Assembly (NCBI GenBank): GCA_951804985.1
Contig: OX638130.1
Location: 39,446,751 to 39,510,750 of the forward strand
Direction of reading: 5' to 3'
Source: Dryomyza anilis
Lineage: Eukaryota > Arthropoda > Insecta > Diptera > Dryomyzidae
Length of the DNA: 64,000 nucleotides
Under the pieces are notes generated by a model. That model was not told where the DNA came from and searched no databases. It worked only from the letters and a program-made list of their open reading frames with translations. Below, one piece after another: positions 11,246-24,570 of the stretch (position 1 is the first letter of the stretch; each line of letters starts with the position of its first letter). Made by a program: the position numbers and the translations under genes.

Positions 11246-11499
11246 GCGACGGGAAACAATATACTGTCAATGCTTTTATGGGAGACGGACGTGTCGTTCC
11301 CTTGTCTTTAAACGTGTTCCGTCCGTCGTTTTATATGTTTAATTGACGACATTTTTAGTCAAATGTGCCGCCAAATAACATCAACAAACAAATAACAAAC
11401 TAAAAATCAATAACATAAAACTACATCGTGAACAAATTTAACATTATTAAAAATTACTAAATAAATTACACAAAACAAATACCTAAAACACAATATCAC
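11246..11499. other. Spacer, nothing recognised
   Basis: AT-rich DNA between the SINE and the start of the LINE. Its left part continues a dispersed repeat also seen at 15665-15740. Confidence 0.4.
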
Positions 11500-11767
11500 A
11501 ACAACAACAATAGAGCAGAACCGATTTGCGCTGCCTGTGGAGTGCAGAGTGCATTGTCAGCGCAAAGGGTCTTTCTATGCTCTCTACTGCAATTGCACAG
11601 GTTTGTTGATAGTAGTTCGTCCCTCCCCCATCCTACTCTCCGTTAACAGCGTGCATAGTTGTGACTGCAAGAGTGCGTGACGAAGACAGTGGCCAAGGCA
11701 TAACACTGACCACTGTTTAGCTTACGCTCTCATCTGTTCGTCTCAACTGTGCCCGCTATTAGTATGT

Positions 11768-12142
11768 TTGTATGTTTTAAATTTTCCCAGTAGCGAAAAT
11801 GTCGCAAAACTTCCGTATAGACTTATGCAACGTTCGTGGGCTGAGGTTGACTTTTTTCTCTGTGTATGCACATGTGTCCGTCTATACCCTCATATAGTGG
11901 CATTAGGTGAAACCCAGGTTAGCGAGGGTGCAGATCCACTGGATTTTCAAATACCGGGGTACCACCTACTGCCATTGTTCTCTGCCCATAAGGGTCTAGC
12001 CCTTTTTATTCAAAGTGACATTGCGTACCAGCACCAACAGCAACATAGTGTTTCGTATAATGAATTAAATTCTATGTGGATTAAATTCAAAATCTTGCAT
12101 CACATATGCACTTGTGTCTTATTTATAGGAGTCCGAATTTAG
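11768..12142 (+). pseudogene. LINE endonuclease, N-terminal piece
   Basis: VALGETQVSEGADPL carries the catalytic Glu of the second endonuclease block. The expected first block (CNVRGL) is readable in a neighbouring frame at about 11810-11850, so a frameshift separates them. Confidence 0.75.
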
Positions 12143-12197
12143 ATAGAGTTTCTACCTGTTACAAGTTAGATGCACTATCTGATTCGATCTCAAATAT

Positions 12198-12590
12198 ATG
12201 GAACAATTTCCAGGCAGTGAAATTATTGTTGTTGGTGACTTTAATGTGCACAACGCCACTTGGTTGAGCCACTCGGGTCTATCAACACAGAAGGGTTGTT
12301 ATGTTGAGCTGTTTGCCGAGTGCAATCAACTCACGCAACTAGTGAAGGAGCCGGCGTACCTCCGACGCGTCGGCGGGCAGAGCCAAAATATCTTAGACCT
12401 TTTTCTGACTTCGCATCATGAAAAATATGATGTAAAAGTCCTTGCACCTCTTGGTAATTCCGACCACTGTATTGTTTCCGCTACATTTTCGTATTCTAGT
12501 TTACGCACCTCTTCGATTAAAGCCCCGAAGAGGATGGCTTTACGGAAGAGGATGGCTTTAAGGAAAAGCAAATTGGGTTGCATTGAATGA
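12198..12590 (+). pseudogene. LINE endonuclease, C-terminal piece
   Basis: IIVVGDFNVHNATWL gives the GDFN and HNxTW blocks, ILDLFLTS follows, and LGNSDHCIVSATF is the final SDH block. An 18-bp duplication gives two copies of KRMALR at the C-terminus. Confidence 0.85.
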
Positions 12591-13023
12591 TTTCTTTCGT
12601 AACTTCAATTGGAAATTGTGTTTCGCAGACAGAGACATAAATGCCGCGGCTATAATGGTACAAAATATTATTTTATTAGGTATGCGGTCCTTCATACCTT
12701 CTAAAAAGATAAGCATTAAACCCAAGGACCACTCTTCGTTTAGTGAGACTTGCAGGATTGCAGTCAGGTTGAAAGAGGAAGCCTTTCAGAATTGGCGTTC
12801 TAACAAGAATGCTGACACAGAAAGACTTCGCATACAGGCTAGGAATCGCTGTAATGCCATGATCTCGCGCGAAAAGTTTCTTCATGAACAAAACGCGCGC
12901 AAAAATGTCTGGTCATTTGTAAAAAGGGTGAAGAATCAGACGTCATCGTATACTCCAACTCTTAGTATGAATGGCCAGACCTTCACTGACACGGTTGATA
13001 AAGCTTATCTCTTGGCAGAATAA
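12583..13023 (+). pseudogene. LINE endonuclease-RT linker
   Basis: 146 aa, basic, ending in a VKRVKNQTSSYTPTL-type segment that precedes RT in this class. It overlaps the previous piece in another frame. Confidence 0.65.
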
Positions 13024-13281
13024 TTTGCAAATAATTCAACGCTCCCAGATAGTAATCAACCACTGCCCGTCGTCGGTTTTGTTTCTTCTGCAATGCCGGA
13101 GATACATTTTCGAACTCGGGCAGTTAAAAAGGTTTTAGGAAACCTCAACATTAACAAAGCCTCTGGCCAGATGGCATATCTGCCCATGAGTTGAAGAAGT
13201 GCGCGTCAACGCTGGCTTGTCCGTTGCGTAACCTTTTCAACATCTCCTACACGACAGGAGTTTTTTCATCTTGTTGGAAGG

Positions 13282-13713
13282 TTGCCAATGTCTAGCCAGT
13301 TCCGAAAAAGGGCGAGGCTCCGAACCCTTATAATTACCGACCCATTGCAATATGCGCTCTCTAAGGTAATGAAAAGCGTAATAAACTTTCACTTTGTGAA
13401 TTATCTAGAGCTAAACGAATTACTTTGTAACTGTCAATATGGTTTGCGTAGGACCAGATCCACCGGTGACCTTTTTGGGGAGAGTAAGGTTATTGCTTTG
13501 GATATTTCCAAGGATTTTGATCGAGTATGGCATGAGCCCTCGTTTCAAAACCAATTGCATATGGTCGGTGTTTCTTTTACTCGATGGATATCGAGTTTTC
13601 TCCAGGGTGGTTCAATACGAATTGCGATGGATGGTGTTCTTTCAGAACAACATTCCATTAATTCTGGAGTTTCACAGGGTTCTGTCCTATCCCCGACTCT
13701 ATTTCTAGTATAA
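13282..13713 (+). pseudogene. LINE reverse transcriptase, central piece
   Basis: YALSKVMKSVINFHFVNYL, CQYGLRRTRSTGDL and VIALDISKDFDRVWH are RT blocks 2-3; INSGVSQGSVLSPTLF is block 4. Right after it a ~49-bp stretch (13664-13710) is repeated at 13711-13760, a small tandem duplication that breaks the frame. The catalytic block follows as FADDSN at about 13810. Confidence 0.85.
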
Positions 13714-13892
13714 CAACATTCCATTAATTCTGGAGTTCCGCAGGGTTCTGTCCAATCCCCGTCTCTATTTCTGGTATTTATCAATTGACTCAGAACCCAA
13801 TTCATTCCTTTGCAGATGACAGCAACATTTGTGATTCATATTCGTTCAACAAGCGGTCAAACTCTTTGGATATTGAGAGTTAAAGGCGCACA

Positions 13893-14323
13893 ATGAATGA
13901 TACACTCAATAATGACCTTAAAACAATCTGCGAGTGGGGTCTTGCAAATAGAGTTTATTTTTATACAAGCAAGACCCAATGTTGTCTGTTATCTCACAAA
14001 AGAATGGATTCACCCCTCCCTCCCCTCAATATGGGACCTGTGGATATTGCGCAGTCAGATTCTCTTGACGTTCTGGGCATATCAATTCATTGTGACTCCG
14101 TTAGAATGCTCACATATTTGATGTGTCAAAAGAAGCCAAGTGCCTCGGTTTTCTGAAACGGTGTAAGACATACTTCACTCCTGCTGACTTGCTCACTGTC
14201 TACACCACCTACATACGGCCTAAGATCGAATACAATTCGCACATTTGGGCAGGGACTTCAAAATCTTCTTTAGAGTTTCTGGATCGAATCCAACAACGTG
14301 CAATATTTTTAATAGGTAAATAG
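13893..14323 (+). pseudogene. LINE reverse transcriptase thumb / C-terminal piece
   Basis: Two overlapping frames: CEWGLANRVYF through LDVLGISIHCDS (13893-14156) and CLGFLKRCKTYF through IEYNSHIWAG and LDRIQQRA (14123-14323). These are the conserved thumb and post-RT motifs of Jockey/CR1 LINEs. Confidence 0.8.
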
Positions 14324-14532
14324 ATGAAAATATCTCGTCCTCTATTGGTACTCTTGAGCACCGAAGGACCGTAGGGTGTGTAAGCCTGTTTTATAGTTAT
14401 TACAATGTTGAAATGGTAAGTGTTCGAGAAAAATCCATGGCCTGATTCCACCAGTTTGTGTATTCTCTCGTTCTACTCTGGCATCGAATCAAGCCCACCC
14501 CTTTGTAGTCCAATCGGTTCTCAACAGAACCA

Positions 14533-15400
14533 CACACATAGAAAATTATTGTCGAATCCGACAATAATTTGAAAATATTTCATGTTAAAATGGATCCACA
14601 AATATTATTTTCATATTATTGTCGGATCTAACAATAAAATTATCAAACCAGTATTAAACATAAAATTTTTGGTTTTGAATATTTGTATTGTTAATTTCCA
14701 GTTTTCCTTTGAATGACTTTTTTAAAATTTTCAATTTTGACATGTTATTATGAAAAAGAAAACAAACAATTTAGAAATTCCTTTTAATTGTTTATTAACA
14801 GATTAATTCAATAATCAACGTTACAATTGTGCGGTGCAATTATAAACATATTTTTGTCATATGTGCAGTGTACATCTAATGTCCATCTTATCGATCCACG
14901 GCGAGCAGTTGTAATCATTTGCCCACCGCCGCGAAAGATTGTGTTACAGTGTAGGATCACACCGCGCGAGATTTTTCATCTCATTGCCGACGATGGAGGC
15001 TTCCTGAAAACCAGTCATACTCCAAGGCCTAGGGGCAATAGAGATAAAGTTGGGTCTGTGCCGAAGCACCAAATCGTAAGCGGTTTCTATGGCTTTCATC
15101 TCGCATTCCTTTTTTACATTCTGCAATTTATTGGCCAACAGAACATATGACAATTATTCGATTCAGTAGTTGAGTTTAAATTTATTAATTGGCGGTTTTA
15201 TACATAAAAAACGCGACGCTTTTTAATATTAAAATGAAAATACCAAAATAAAAATTTCTATTTTCTATCAACCTTTTTTTTTACTTCAAAATGAAAATTC
15301 ATACTATTATTTTCAAAGTTAAAAATAAAATTGTTGTTTGGAGATTTTAATAAATTGATAATATTTATTGTCGAAAATCAACAATTATTTTCTATGTGTG
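14533..15400. mobile_element. TIR element family A, copy 1 (A1)
   Basis: The ends are CACACATAG...CTATGTGTG, with CA on each side (14531-14532, 15401-15402). It sits inside LINE coding sequence. The left arm (~260 bp) starts with a 12-bp perfect inverted repeat around a 4-nt loop (AAATTATTGTCG, 14543-14570); the right arm is ~130 bp. The middle (about 14880-15130) is GC-richer and unlike the middle of the other copies. On the minus strand it has a TTGCAG acceptor-like site followed by a frame containing KAIETAYDLVLRHRPNFI and a stop. Confidence 0.85.
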
Positions 15401-15813
15401 CACGCATTACAGAGATAATTCGTTCTTCAGTCGCAGGATACGTTTGTGGAACAATCTCCCTGTGTCTGTTTTTCCCGACATTTTTAATATTGGGAAATTT
15501 AAAGCAAACTACTTCATCTTTCCGTCTCCCTTAAACCTATAATCCTTTCTTACGATCAACACTGTGCATTGTACGAATAGGGGGCATCCCCTGAGCGTTG
15601 GTTAATTGGTAAAAAAAAAACAAAATACGCAGTACATGACTCAGCAAGAACATACTCGTTCATTTTATTAATCATTTTAGGGGTAGCAATTATCAAAGTT
15701 TTGATCATTGTTTCGGTCACTTGTAGAATAGCGACGGTAAAAAATTTTTGTGTTCGTATAACTTTACATCCCTGTCTTACGCAAGTTTACACAGCTTTTC
15801 CTTGCATGTATAA

Positions 15814-17628
<1,815 letters not shown>

Positions 17629-17677
17629 TTGGTTTTCGGTCAGCAGTGTCTTGCTGTGTGAATGCAAATGATTTCAC

Positions 17678-18092
17678 CATGGTTGAAGTATATACATGTT
17701 AGTTCATCTAGACAGATAGTTGACATACAAAATGTTGAGAATGTCAAGAAAAAAATATTGAAAATAAAACAATTGATTGTCATTTTAAAATTTATTTAAA
17801 GGTTATGTTTTCTGAACTTAATTTTCACTATATTTTAAAATTTCACTGCACAAATAAACTATTTGACTTTCTAAATACACGATTGTTCATTTTGAATTCA
17901 TGGAGATTTTTAAATGTTGAGATTTGTTGATTTTAAATTTTGATACTTTGTGAACTTGTAAACAAAGTATTGATGTTCTGTTTTAATTTTTTCGTAGACA
18001 AATGTTGAAAGTTTCAAACAGTTTTCAAAAAAAATAGAAAATGGCGCCTGAATTTTGAAAGATGAATTAATCTGTATATACTTCAACTGTGG
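17678..18092. mobile_element. MITE Q
   Basis: The inverted ends CATGGTTGAAGTATATAC and (inverted) GTATATACTTCAACTGTGG enclose 415 bp of non-coding AT-rich DNA. Flanks ATTTCAC (17671-17677) and TTTTCAC (18093-18099) suggest a 7-8-bp target duplication, as in hAT-type elements. Confidence 0.65.
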
Positions 18093-18271
18093 TTTTCACT
18101 AAATATGGGAAAATAAATCCCACTGGTGAAATTTTTCACACGAACGGCAGCATGGATGACATGGCACAAAATGGAATAGTAAACACTCGATGAACTATAA
18201 GATTCACATGGATGCGTCTACACCTTTTAACGAATCTTAGAGCCAGTTTCACCTCAAGATTTTATTGGCTA

Positions 18272-18500
18272 AGGGCCCTATTATGATTACGGAAGCGAAT
18301 GATTTTCGCGAAGCTAACATCCAAAAATCTAACATGCGGCAGACTTCATTCGCTAAAAAACGGGTAAAATGAAGCAAACGTAAAAGAAAGGTTCAACACT
18401 CAACTAAATTTCATTCGCTTCAAGTGTCAAAATCAAGCGAATCAACAGACCATGTGACGAATCGGCGAACGTATCCTAATCTATCATTTTCAAGGTTTTT
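18272..18500. repeat. Solo end of foldback family M
   Basis: AGGGCCCTATTATGATTA followed by repeated GCGAATG/GCGAA motifs, matching the inner ends of the inverted repeat at 32455-33742. Only one end is present here. Confidence 0.55.
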
Positions 18501-18792
18501 CTTACGATTTTTTTTATGCTTCTGCATTTTTGTTTATTGGGATTCTCTTGATTTTTAATTTTTTTTATACTTCGCAAGTAACACAATTCAAAACTTAGTC
18601 TGGATCTGGAACGAATATGTATCGATATGTAGAATTTCGGTTTTTTGCAAAGAATGGAAATTTATGTAGAAATCTGTAAAGAAACTCGAAAAATTCTATT
18701 CAAACTAAAAAAAAAAAAATTAAAATAGATATATAGAAAATCTGTGTCATGGGAAAAGGAATTCTCTACACTTTTCCATTTATATTTCGCTA

Positions 18793-19517
18793 CACTCAGA
18801 AGAAAATGTACCATTAAGTACTTTATGGTACGAGCATTAATCAAAAGTTTTCTAATTAATTCAATAGTATTTGAAAAATTCAGTACCATAAATTTAAATA
18901 TTTCAATATTATTATTTTAAATAGAATAAATACTATTGTTTAAATGGTTTCCTCCTATAATAATAAACGTGGTGCAAAAAAACATAAAACGAATACAAAC
19001 ATGTTCGTTTTGTACGTCATTCTGCGTGTTTACTCAAAATGGTCGCATTTATTTTTATATTTATTTATATTTTTATTTATTACAGAAAATTAATAATACA
19101 TCGAACTTCTATTATGGCAACGGACTCAAAAATAACTGCAGACTCAAGTACTACAATGAATTATTGAAAACCAAAGCAAACATTAAGTGTTTTAAAAAGT
19201 GAATATCAATTTCGACTTATAAATAAAATAATATATACAATAAATTAACTAAAACACATTTTTGTTTTAATAAATTATTAGGAAAATGTAATTCTACTAT
19301 ACCATAAAATTAATAATATGTATCATTAAATTTATATAGGTTTTTCTTATTGTAATTAAAATATCACATTATAAAATTTATGGTACAACCACATATTGTA
19401 TTAACAGTTTCAATATTACTGAACTAATGGGACGCATCCTATTGACCAATTTTAATGGTATAAATAATTGTTTTTCTATTGAAATACTATCAATTTACCA
19501 TGATTTTTTTCTGGGTG
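18793..19517 (+). mobile_element. TIR element family B, complete copy
   Basis: The ends CACTCAGAAGAAAAT and (inverted) CACCCAGAAAAAAAT have TA on both sides (18791-18792, 19518-19519). 725 bp. A short exon-like frame lies at 19086-19202. Other copies: 5885-6253, 27483-27857 with 30237-30286, 27996-28678 and 28679-29554. Confidence 0.85.
19086..19202 (+). CDS. Exon-like ORF conserved in family B
   Basis: After the acceptor-like TTATTTATTACAG comes a frame reading INNTSNFYYGNGLKN then CRLKYYNELLKTKANIKC, ending in TGA at 19200-19202. The same frame is open at 28380-28634 and interrupted by a stop in the copy starting at 29078. Basic and Tyr-rich, with no recognised domain. It is probably captured or transposon-derived coding DNA; expression is not shown. 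Confidence 0.35.
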   Translation, partial: KINNTSNFYYGNGLKNNCRLKYYNELLKTKANIKCFKK

Positions 19518-19813
19518 TACGTATCTACTGCCAAACTAACGAAAATATCTGAAATTCGTGACGAAATCTGTATTTTGTGTTACCTGGGTTTAGTTTTTTT
19601 ATCCTTTTATCTCACATTTCGAGTTTTTGTACTCCAACTAATAAATGAGTTAAACGTACATCTTTTTTTTCGTTAAACATATTTATTTTGGAATATAATA
19701 ATCCCAACACACACTGAGAAAATCCGCAAAGTACTCGCAGAGTTATCTCCAAAAGAGGAGATTGACGCAAAAAGTTAAACATGAGTTAAACGAAAGTATA
19801 CACTTGAGCTTAA

Positions 19814-19859
19814 TGCCCGATTTACATAGTACATTGTAAGATACAATGAAAATCGGACA
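19814..19859. mobile_element. 46-bp mini-MITE, PIF/Harbinger-like
   Basis: The ends TGCCCGATTT / (inverted) TGTCCGATTT are flanked by TAA at 19811-19813 and 19860-19862. The related locus at 59714-59720 (GAGCATAACTTTG) lacks it and keeps one TAA. A 3-bp TAA duplication fits PIF/Harbinger. Confidence 0.7.
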
Positions 19860-19998
19860 TAACTTGGTCACCAACGCAAACTTTGTTGCATGTAGTCCTG
19901 GCGGTTATCTCAAAAAGTATGAAGCAAGTTTAACTCATAGTTGACTCAAATCTCTACTCAAGTATACCAAGCGATTTTCATAAAATAATAGAGGCTAA

Positions 19999-20149
19999 TG
20001 CCCGATTTACATTGTATCTTCTGTGAGTCTCATTGTATCTCCTAGGGTTGCATTTTTTTAAATTTTCATTTAAAAATAGTATTTTTTTGAAAAAATGCAC
20101 CCCTAGGAGATACAGTGAGACTCACAGAAGATACAATGTAAATCGGGCA
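19999..20149. mobile_element. 151-bp near-perfect hairpin MITE, PIF/Harbinger-like
   Basis: Arms of almost 60 bp, beginning TGCCCGATTTACATTGTATC and inverted at the other end, fold back on each other with few mismatches. TAA borders it at 19996-19998 and 20150-20152. Same terminal sequence as the 46-bp element just upstream. Confidence 0.8.
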
Positions 20150-20184
20150 TAACTCAAATTTTTCGCAATTTTCTGATTATACCC

Positions 20185-21224
20185 AAGGTGTATTAAGGAA
20201 GGTGAGGAAAATTTGGAGAGGCTACAAATTTGAGCGTATTTCAAATTTGAAATATTTTTCTGTATACAAAAGTCAGTGCAATATTTGTTTTTATTTAAGT
20301 TTTCTGTATATTAAAGACAATTTATTTGTTTTGTTTACATTTGAAATGTATTATTTGCTTGTTTGATTTTATTAAATAATTTAAATGACGTTTGTCTACA
20401 AAGATTATGATGTCTATATTTTTAATATAGATAATTAGGACAATTAAGAACACTTAGATCCGTCGCACATTCGAGCGAGGATGTACACCTTGATGTATAC
20501 TGGATGTATTAGATCCTTTGTGAGGCGTTTAAATAACAGATCCTCGCAATTGCTTAATACATCTTGTTCTCGCCAAAGTGTGCAAGGGTTCGTCTGTTGC
20601 TAAATCTTTGACAAGTTCTTTCGCCCAAACTCTACTTGGCGATTATTATGATTATAATCCTTTTCATTGATATTTGTAACTCCTTTTATAATTTTGATTA
20701 TATGGGAGGTGCCACGTCATGGAATTGTTTGAACAGTTAATTGAAAAACTGATGCAGTTGAAGTGGACGACATAGCAAGGGGCATACATGGGAGTTCCGG
20801 AACAAGTTACGTCTCCAAAATCACGTAGCCATTGTTGATATGCAACTTAACTGGTGCGATAAATTTAAATTTAATATATTTTAATAACGCGCGACAATTA
20901 GGACACATTTTTACACACCAGATTGATATAAATGTAATCTTTTATTCCCGGGGTTTCAATAAAATGACTATTTCTAATATGTTTTTCGTAAATTCGCGAT
21001 GAACTTTTGCACTCCGAATTCTTCGCTGGAAACATGCAATTTTTTTGCTTTGAGTTTGTCCGTTTTTTCGTTTTGTGAAAAGTTTGACAATTTTAATTTT
21101 ATTACGATTTTTATCAACCGAAAACGATGAAAATCAAAAAAAGAATGACAAAAAAAATAATAATATTGAAAAATAATATATGAGAACAATTTTCATACTT
21201 TCCTCACCTTGTTAAATACACCTT
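20185..21224. mobile_element. TIR element J with 10-bp target duplication
   Basis: The ends AAGGTGTATTAAGG and (inverted) AAGGTGTATTTAAC are followed inward by GAAGGTGAGGAAA/TTTCCTCACC. GATTATACCC is present at 20175-20184 and again at 21225-21234. The insertion lies in the left end of element D1, so J is younger. A 9-11-bp duplication would fit a Mutator-like element. No transposase seen; a 71-aa minus frame at 20974-21189 is unrecognised. Confidence 0.75.
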
Positions 21225-21231
21225 GATTATA

Positions 21232-22488
21232 CCCAATATGCCATTGCACTTAATATTTACTTGCGAATGCTTTGAAATCAATCATTACTTTCAAATCGTA
21301 GAGTTGAGGTTAACGTTTGAAATGCCTATAACTTAAATTTAAAAATCATTGCTTTTTCAATAAAAATGGTAGATTAACCTTAACTTGAAAATTCCCTTAT
21401 TTTCAAATCAATATTAACACTAATTCCTAAATTAATTTTAACGTTTACTTCAAATCAAGATTTAACCTTATTTTCAACGCGATATCAAATTAACCTACAT
21501 TTAGTTTTTTTCTTTTAAATAATGACTCAATCCTGCAAAATAAGAAAAAAAAACGGAATCCTCATATAGGATAACAAAAAGGGCATTTTTCATATATTTC
21601 TGGTGCCCACACTAAGAAAAGAAGATGTTTATGAAAGTCTTGCTGCAACTTTCTGTTTAAATTTACACCTTGTAGCAAATATTCAAACATCCCATAAGTT
21701 TCAATAAAGTAGAAGCAAAACTGTTAATATTTTTTTAAATATGACATATATAGTTACATAGATAGTTACCAGATGTTTGCCACAACAGCAATAATAATTG
21801 AGATATTTATAGTTGACTGATAGCAAACATCCTGAGGACTTGGATATTTGCAACAAAACTGTTGAGGTATTTTGACATTTGACTACAATAAAAAAAGAAA
21901 ATGACGTACTGTTTTCTTACGCTCGATTTATCCACTACAATTAAGTATCTTCCAATTTGTAAGATATTTACTTGATGGTTGCTATAAATAATCGTAAATT
22001 TGAAAGATGGTTCCTAGCAAAATTTATCGTATTTGACGGATGTTTGAGGGATGGTTGTCTCAAAAACGATCAAAATAATTTGTAAATAACTTCATATTTA
22101 GGGCTGTGATATTTCTGGTAATCATCTTTGTTTTTTTAGCGTATTCAAGGTTTGCGGGGGCGGTCGGTATATTGTTTTAAATATTCACTGAAGTCCAAAC
22201 ACTAATAGATTTCGGTAAGCTATAAGATTTGGACGCGCGTTGTTATGTTATATTTTTTGTCAGGGTTTCTATTGCAATCATAAAAAAACATACTGTTTTT
22301 AGCGTCAGTACTTTTTTTCTCCTAATTTTCCCTGCCCTTTTTGGTAATGTTATTATCAAACCATTTTCAAATTCAGAGTAAGCGCTAAAAGTAGCACTTA
22401 TTTTATATTTGAAACTGATTTAAAAACACACTAGACCTAAAGGCAATTATGATTATTTTTTCAAACGCGTACCCTGTGGCATATTGGG
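21232..22488. mobile_element. TIR element family D, copy 1 (D1)
   Basis: The ends CCCAATATGCCA and (inverted) CCCAATATGCCACAGGG are flanked by TA. The 25251-26066 copy is in inverted orientation and lacks the family-C insertion at 21610-22141. Internally it is rich in TTAACCTTA-like motifs. No coding region recognised. Confidence 0.8.
21610..22141. mobile_element. TIR element family C, copy 2, inside D1
   Basis: CACTAAGAAAAG at the left and TTTTTTTAGCG at the right, closely matching copy 1 in between. D2 supplies the empty site (CCTATTCAAGG). Confidence 0.8.
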
Positions 22489-22547
22489 TAGTAGGACTAA
22501 ACATAGCCAACATTTAACGGCGTAACACATTTTTTTCAATACGTCAA

Positions 22548-23040
22548 TTATATATAAAATAGTAAGATGACTTGTTTTTCGGTCAGAGCAACAACCAGTC
22601 CATACTTGAACTCAGAAAAGTCATGATGGGCATGAACTAATGTCCAAAATTTGCAGCAAACACCCAACCTATCAGGCCAAGCACATGGTAACTCATAAGA
22701 ACTGCGATATGTTGATGGCACAATTCCAGTAGATCGGGAAAATCCATTTATTTGCAGAAGGCGTGCACGAGAAAATGTGTTACAGTGACCGGTGCGTGCA
22801 AACAAATATGCCGAATAGAAGAGAGTGGTTCAATTAATTGAAAACCTAGAAGATAAAATTAAAAGGTGTCCTAATAAAATATTTGCTCACTTACATTACA
22901 TCACAAGCGCCAACTTCAGCTCCATGCAGAGACTGGGCCGCTCGACAATTAAACGTGAGCGATGGTAAAGAAAAGCGGCGTCACAAAGACAACCACCATT
23001 GGTGAGAACGCAGCAGAAGCGACGTCATGCATGCCATAGA
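22548..23040 (-). pseudogene. Possible two-exon gene fragment, unknown function
   Basis: On the minus strand a GC-richer segment with a frame RAAQSLHGAEVGACDV ends at a donor-like GTAAGTGAG (near 22890). About 50 bp on there is an acceptor-like TTTTATCTTCTAG, then a frame running to 22548 (SSYELPCAWPDRLGVCCK and further). The intron-like spacing is typical of flies. No family recognised, and whether the frames join is not clear. It sits between the inverted D1 and D2 copies. Confidence 0.3.
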
Positions 23041-23953
23041 CTAAAAGACATGAAACTCCGTCAATGTAGATGTAAAAATTGTTTTGTTAGTGTGCGTCGC
23101 AGTCGAAATTTGGACAACTTTTTATTCAACTTAGACAAATTTTATTCAACTTCGACAATAATGCCTCTGATTTCTCATTCTAGACTTTTTCCCCCTTTAT
23201 ATACAACATATTCACCACTGCATTTGATGTTTGCGCCAAACAGAAACTTAATTACAAATTAGTTTTCTGACAATATAAAAACACTCAAAACGAACGTAAA
23301 CAACGTTTTATTTTATATATATATATACTAGTTTTATTCAAAAATTTATCGTGTGAGTAGAATTTTCAACCGATTTTGATATGAATTATGGACGATATCG
23401 TTGTCAAGGCATGACAAGGAGCTATATTTTGCTGAACAAGCGCACGAAATTGTCAAATAGAACCAAATTTTAAAATATCCGCACGGAAGGGGATTATCAG
23501 ATTGTTAATTTCTTAAGGCCCGGAATCATAAAATCATTAACCATGAGATAGCGATGGAAATCGATTACTTAATCTGACAATTTCAATATTGATATAAATA
23601 CGAAAATTAAATTTATTTGTCAGAATGTTTTTAACTGATAACTGTATGCAACCGGCCGTATGTAAATTCACAGTTTTAGTTTATTTTATTTAACGTCCTC
23701 ATTATACTTAAGCGCAATATTGTTCCATATTTGATACAACTAAGTATTTACTGCGATGTAAACATACACATAATTTCATTATAAAAAATGATTTATAATA
23801 TAAATATTAAGACAAACATAATATATAATAAAGTTATTTTAATATTGTAATATTTGCAAAAGTGTTGTCCCTTTTTTCATAAACTAATAAAAAGGAGGAC
23901 ACACCTGTTTTATTCACCAAATTGCTATTTTTGCAATTTTTAAGAAAATATTA
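23041..23953. other. AT-rich stretch, no gene recognised
   Basis: Contains a short (TA)n run near 23320 and no convincing ORF, TIR or RNA gene. Confidence 0.4.
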
Positions 23954-24570
23954 AAGGCATTCACGAAACGGAGCAGTTGCCAATGTACATTAGCAGTATT
24001 GTAGAATTGTATCATATTTTGTGAACACACTTATTTCATATTTGTGTAGTATGGTAGTTTTCATTTTGATGTACCAAAAACAGATGTTTTTGTTTCATTA
24101 AAATTTTAGATTTATTGCTTATTGGCCATATACAATATATAAGTATGCCTTTTTTACTTACTTTTAATTCAATATCTAATATCAATACATTATAATTAAA
24201 ACAAATTAGATTAGTGATGTCGATTTAAGAAAAAAACTCATACCTTATATAGAACTCGTTAATATTTATTGTTAAAACAGTGGACATTATGCCATCATTT
24301 GTTTTTTATTCACATGCATATATATACATATTCAATATAATGCATTTCAACTCAATAATCAAACACTGTCTGTAATATCAAGTACCCAAAAGTCATAAAT
24401 TCAGCATCACTAAAAAACTACAAAAGTACCACGAATTAAAATCAAGCTTTTAGCGAAGTAGATTAGCAGATAATTTTTGTTTTTGCCACCAATGTATTTT
24501 GTTGTTGTACAACTGCTACTTGACAAAACTGCAACTCTACATCGCAACTGCTCCGTTTGTGAATAACCTT
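23954..24570. mobile_element. TIR element K
   Basis: The ends AAGGCATTCACGAAACGG and (inverted) AAGGTTATTCACAAACGG share AGCAGTTGC inward, for a ~27-bp TIR, with ATTA on both sides (23950-23953, 24571-24574). 617 bp, AT-rich, non-coding. Confidence 0.75.

Larger units (their letters stand above)
11500..15610 (+). mobile_element. CR1/Jockey-like LINE, broken and split by a TIR element
   Basis: Plus-strand non-LTR retrotransposon. Order: a Cys-containing gag-like remnant (about 11520-11620), APE endonuclease (11768-12590), linker (12583-13023), reverse transcriptase (about 13110-14323), C-terminal tail (to 14530, resuming at 15401), and a poly(A)-like end at 15612-15621. There are many frameshifts and stops. 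Element A1 occupies 14533-15400; removing it restores a continuous reading frame across the junction, ending with a stop near 15540. The exact clade (Jockey or CR1 group) is not settled. Confidence 0.85.
19711..20170. repeat. Dispersed repeat I, copy 1, with two MITE insertions
   Basis: Shares GACGCAAAAAGTTAAACATG and neighbouring text with 59637-59835. It contains the two small MITEs at 19814-19859 and 19999-20149. Confidence 0.65.
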
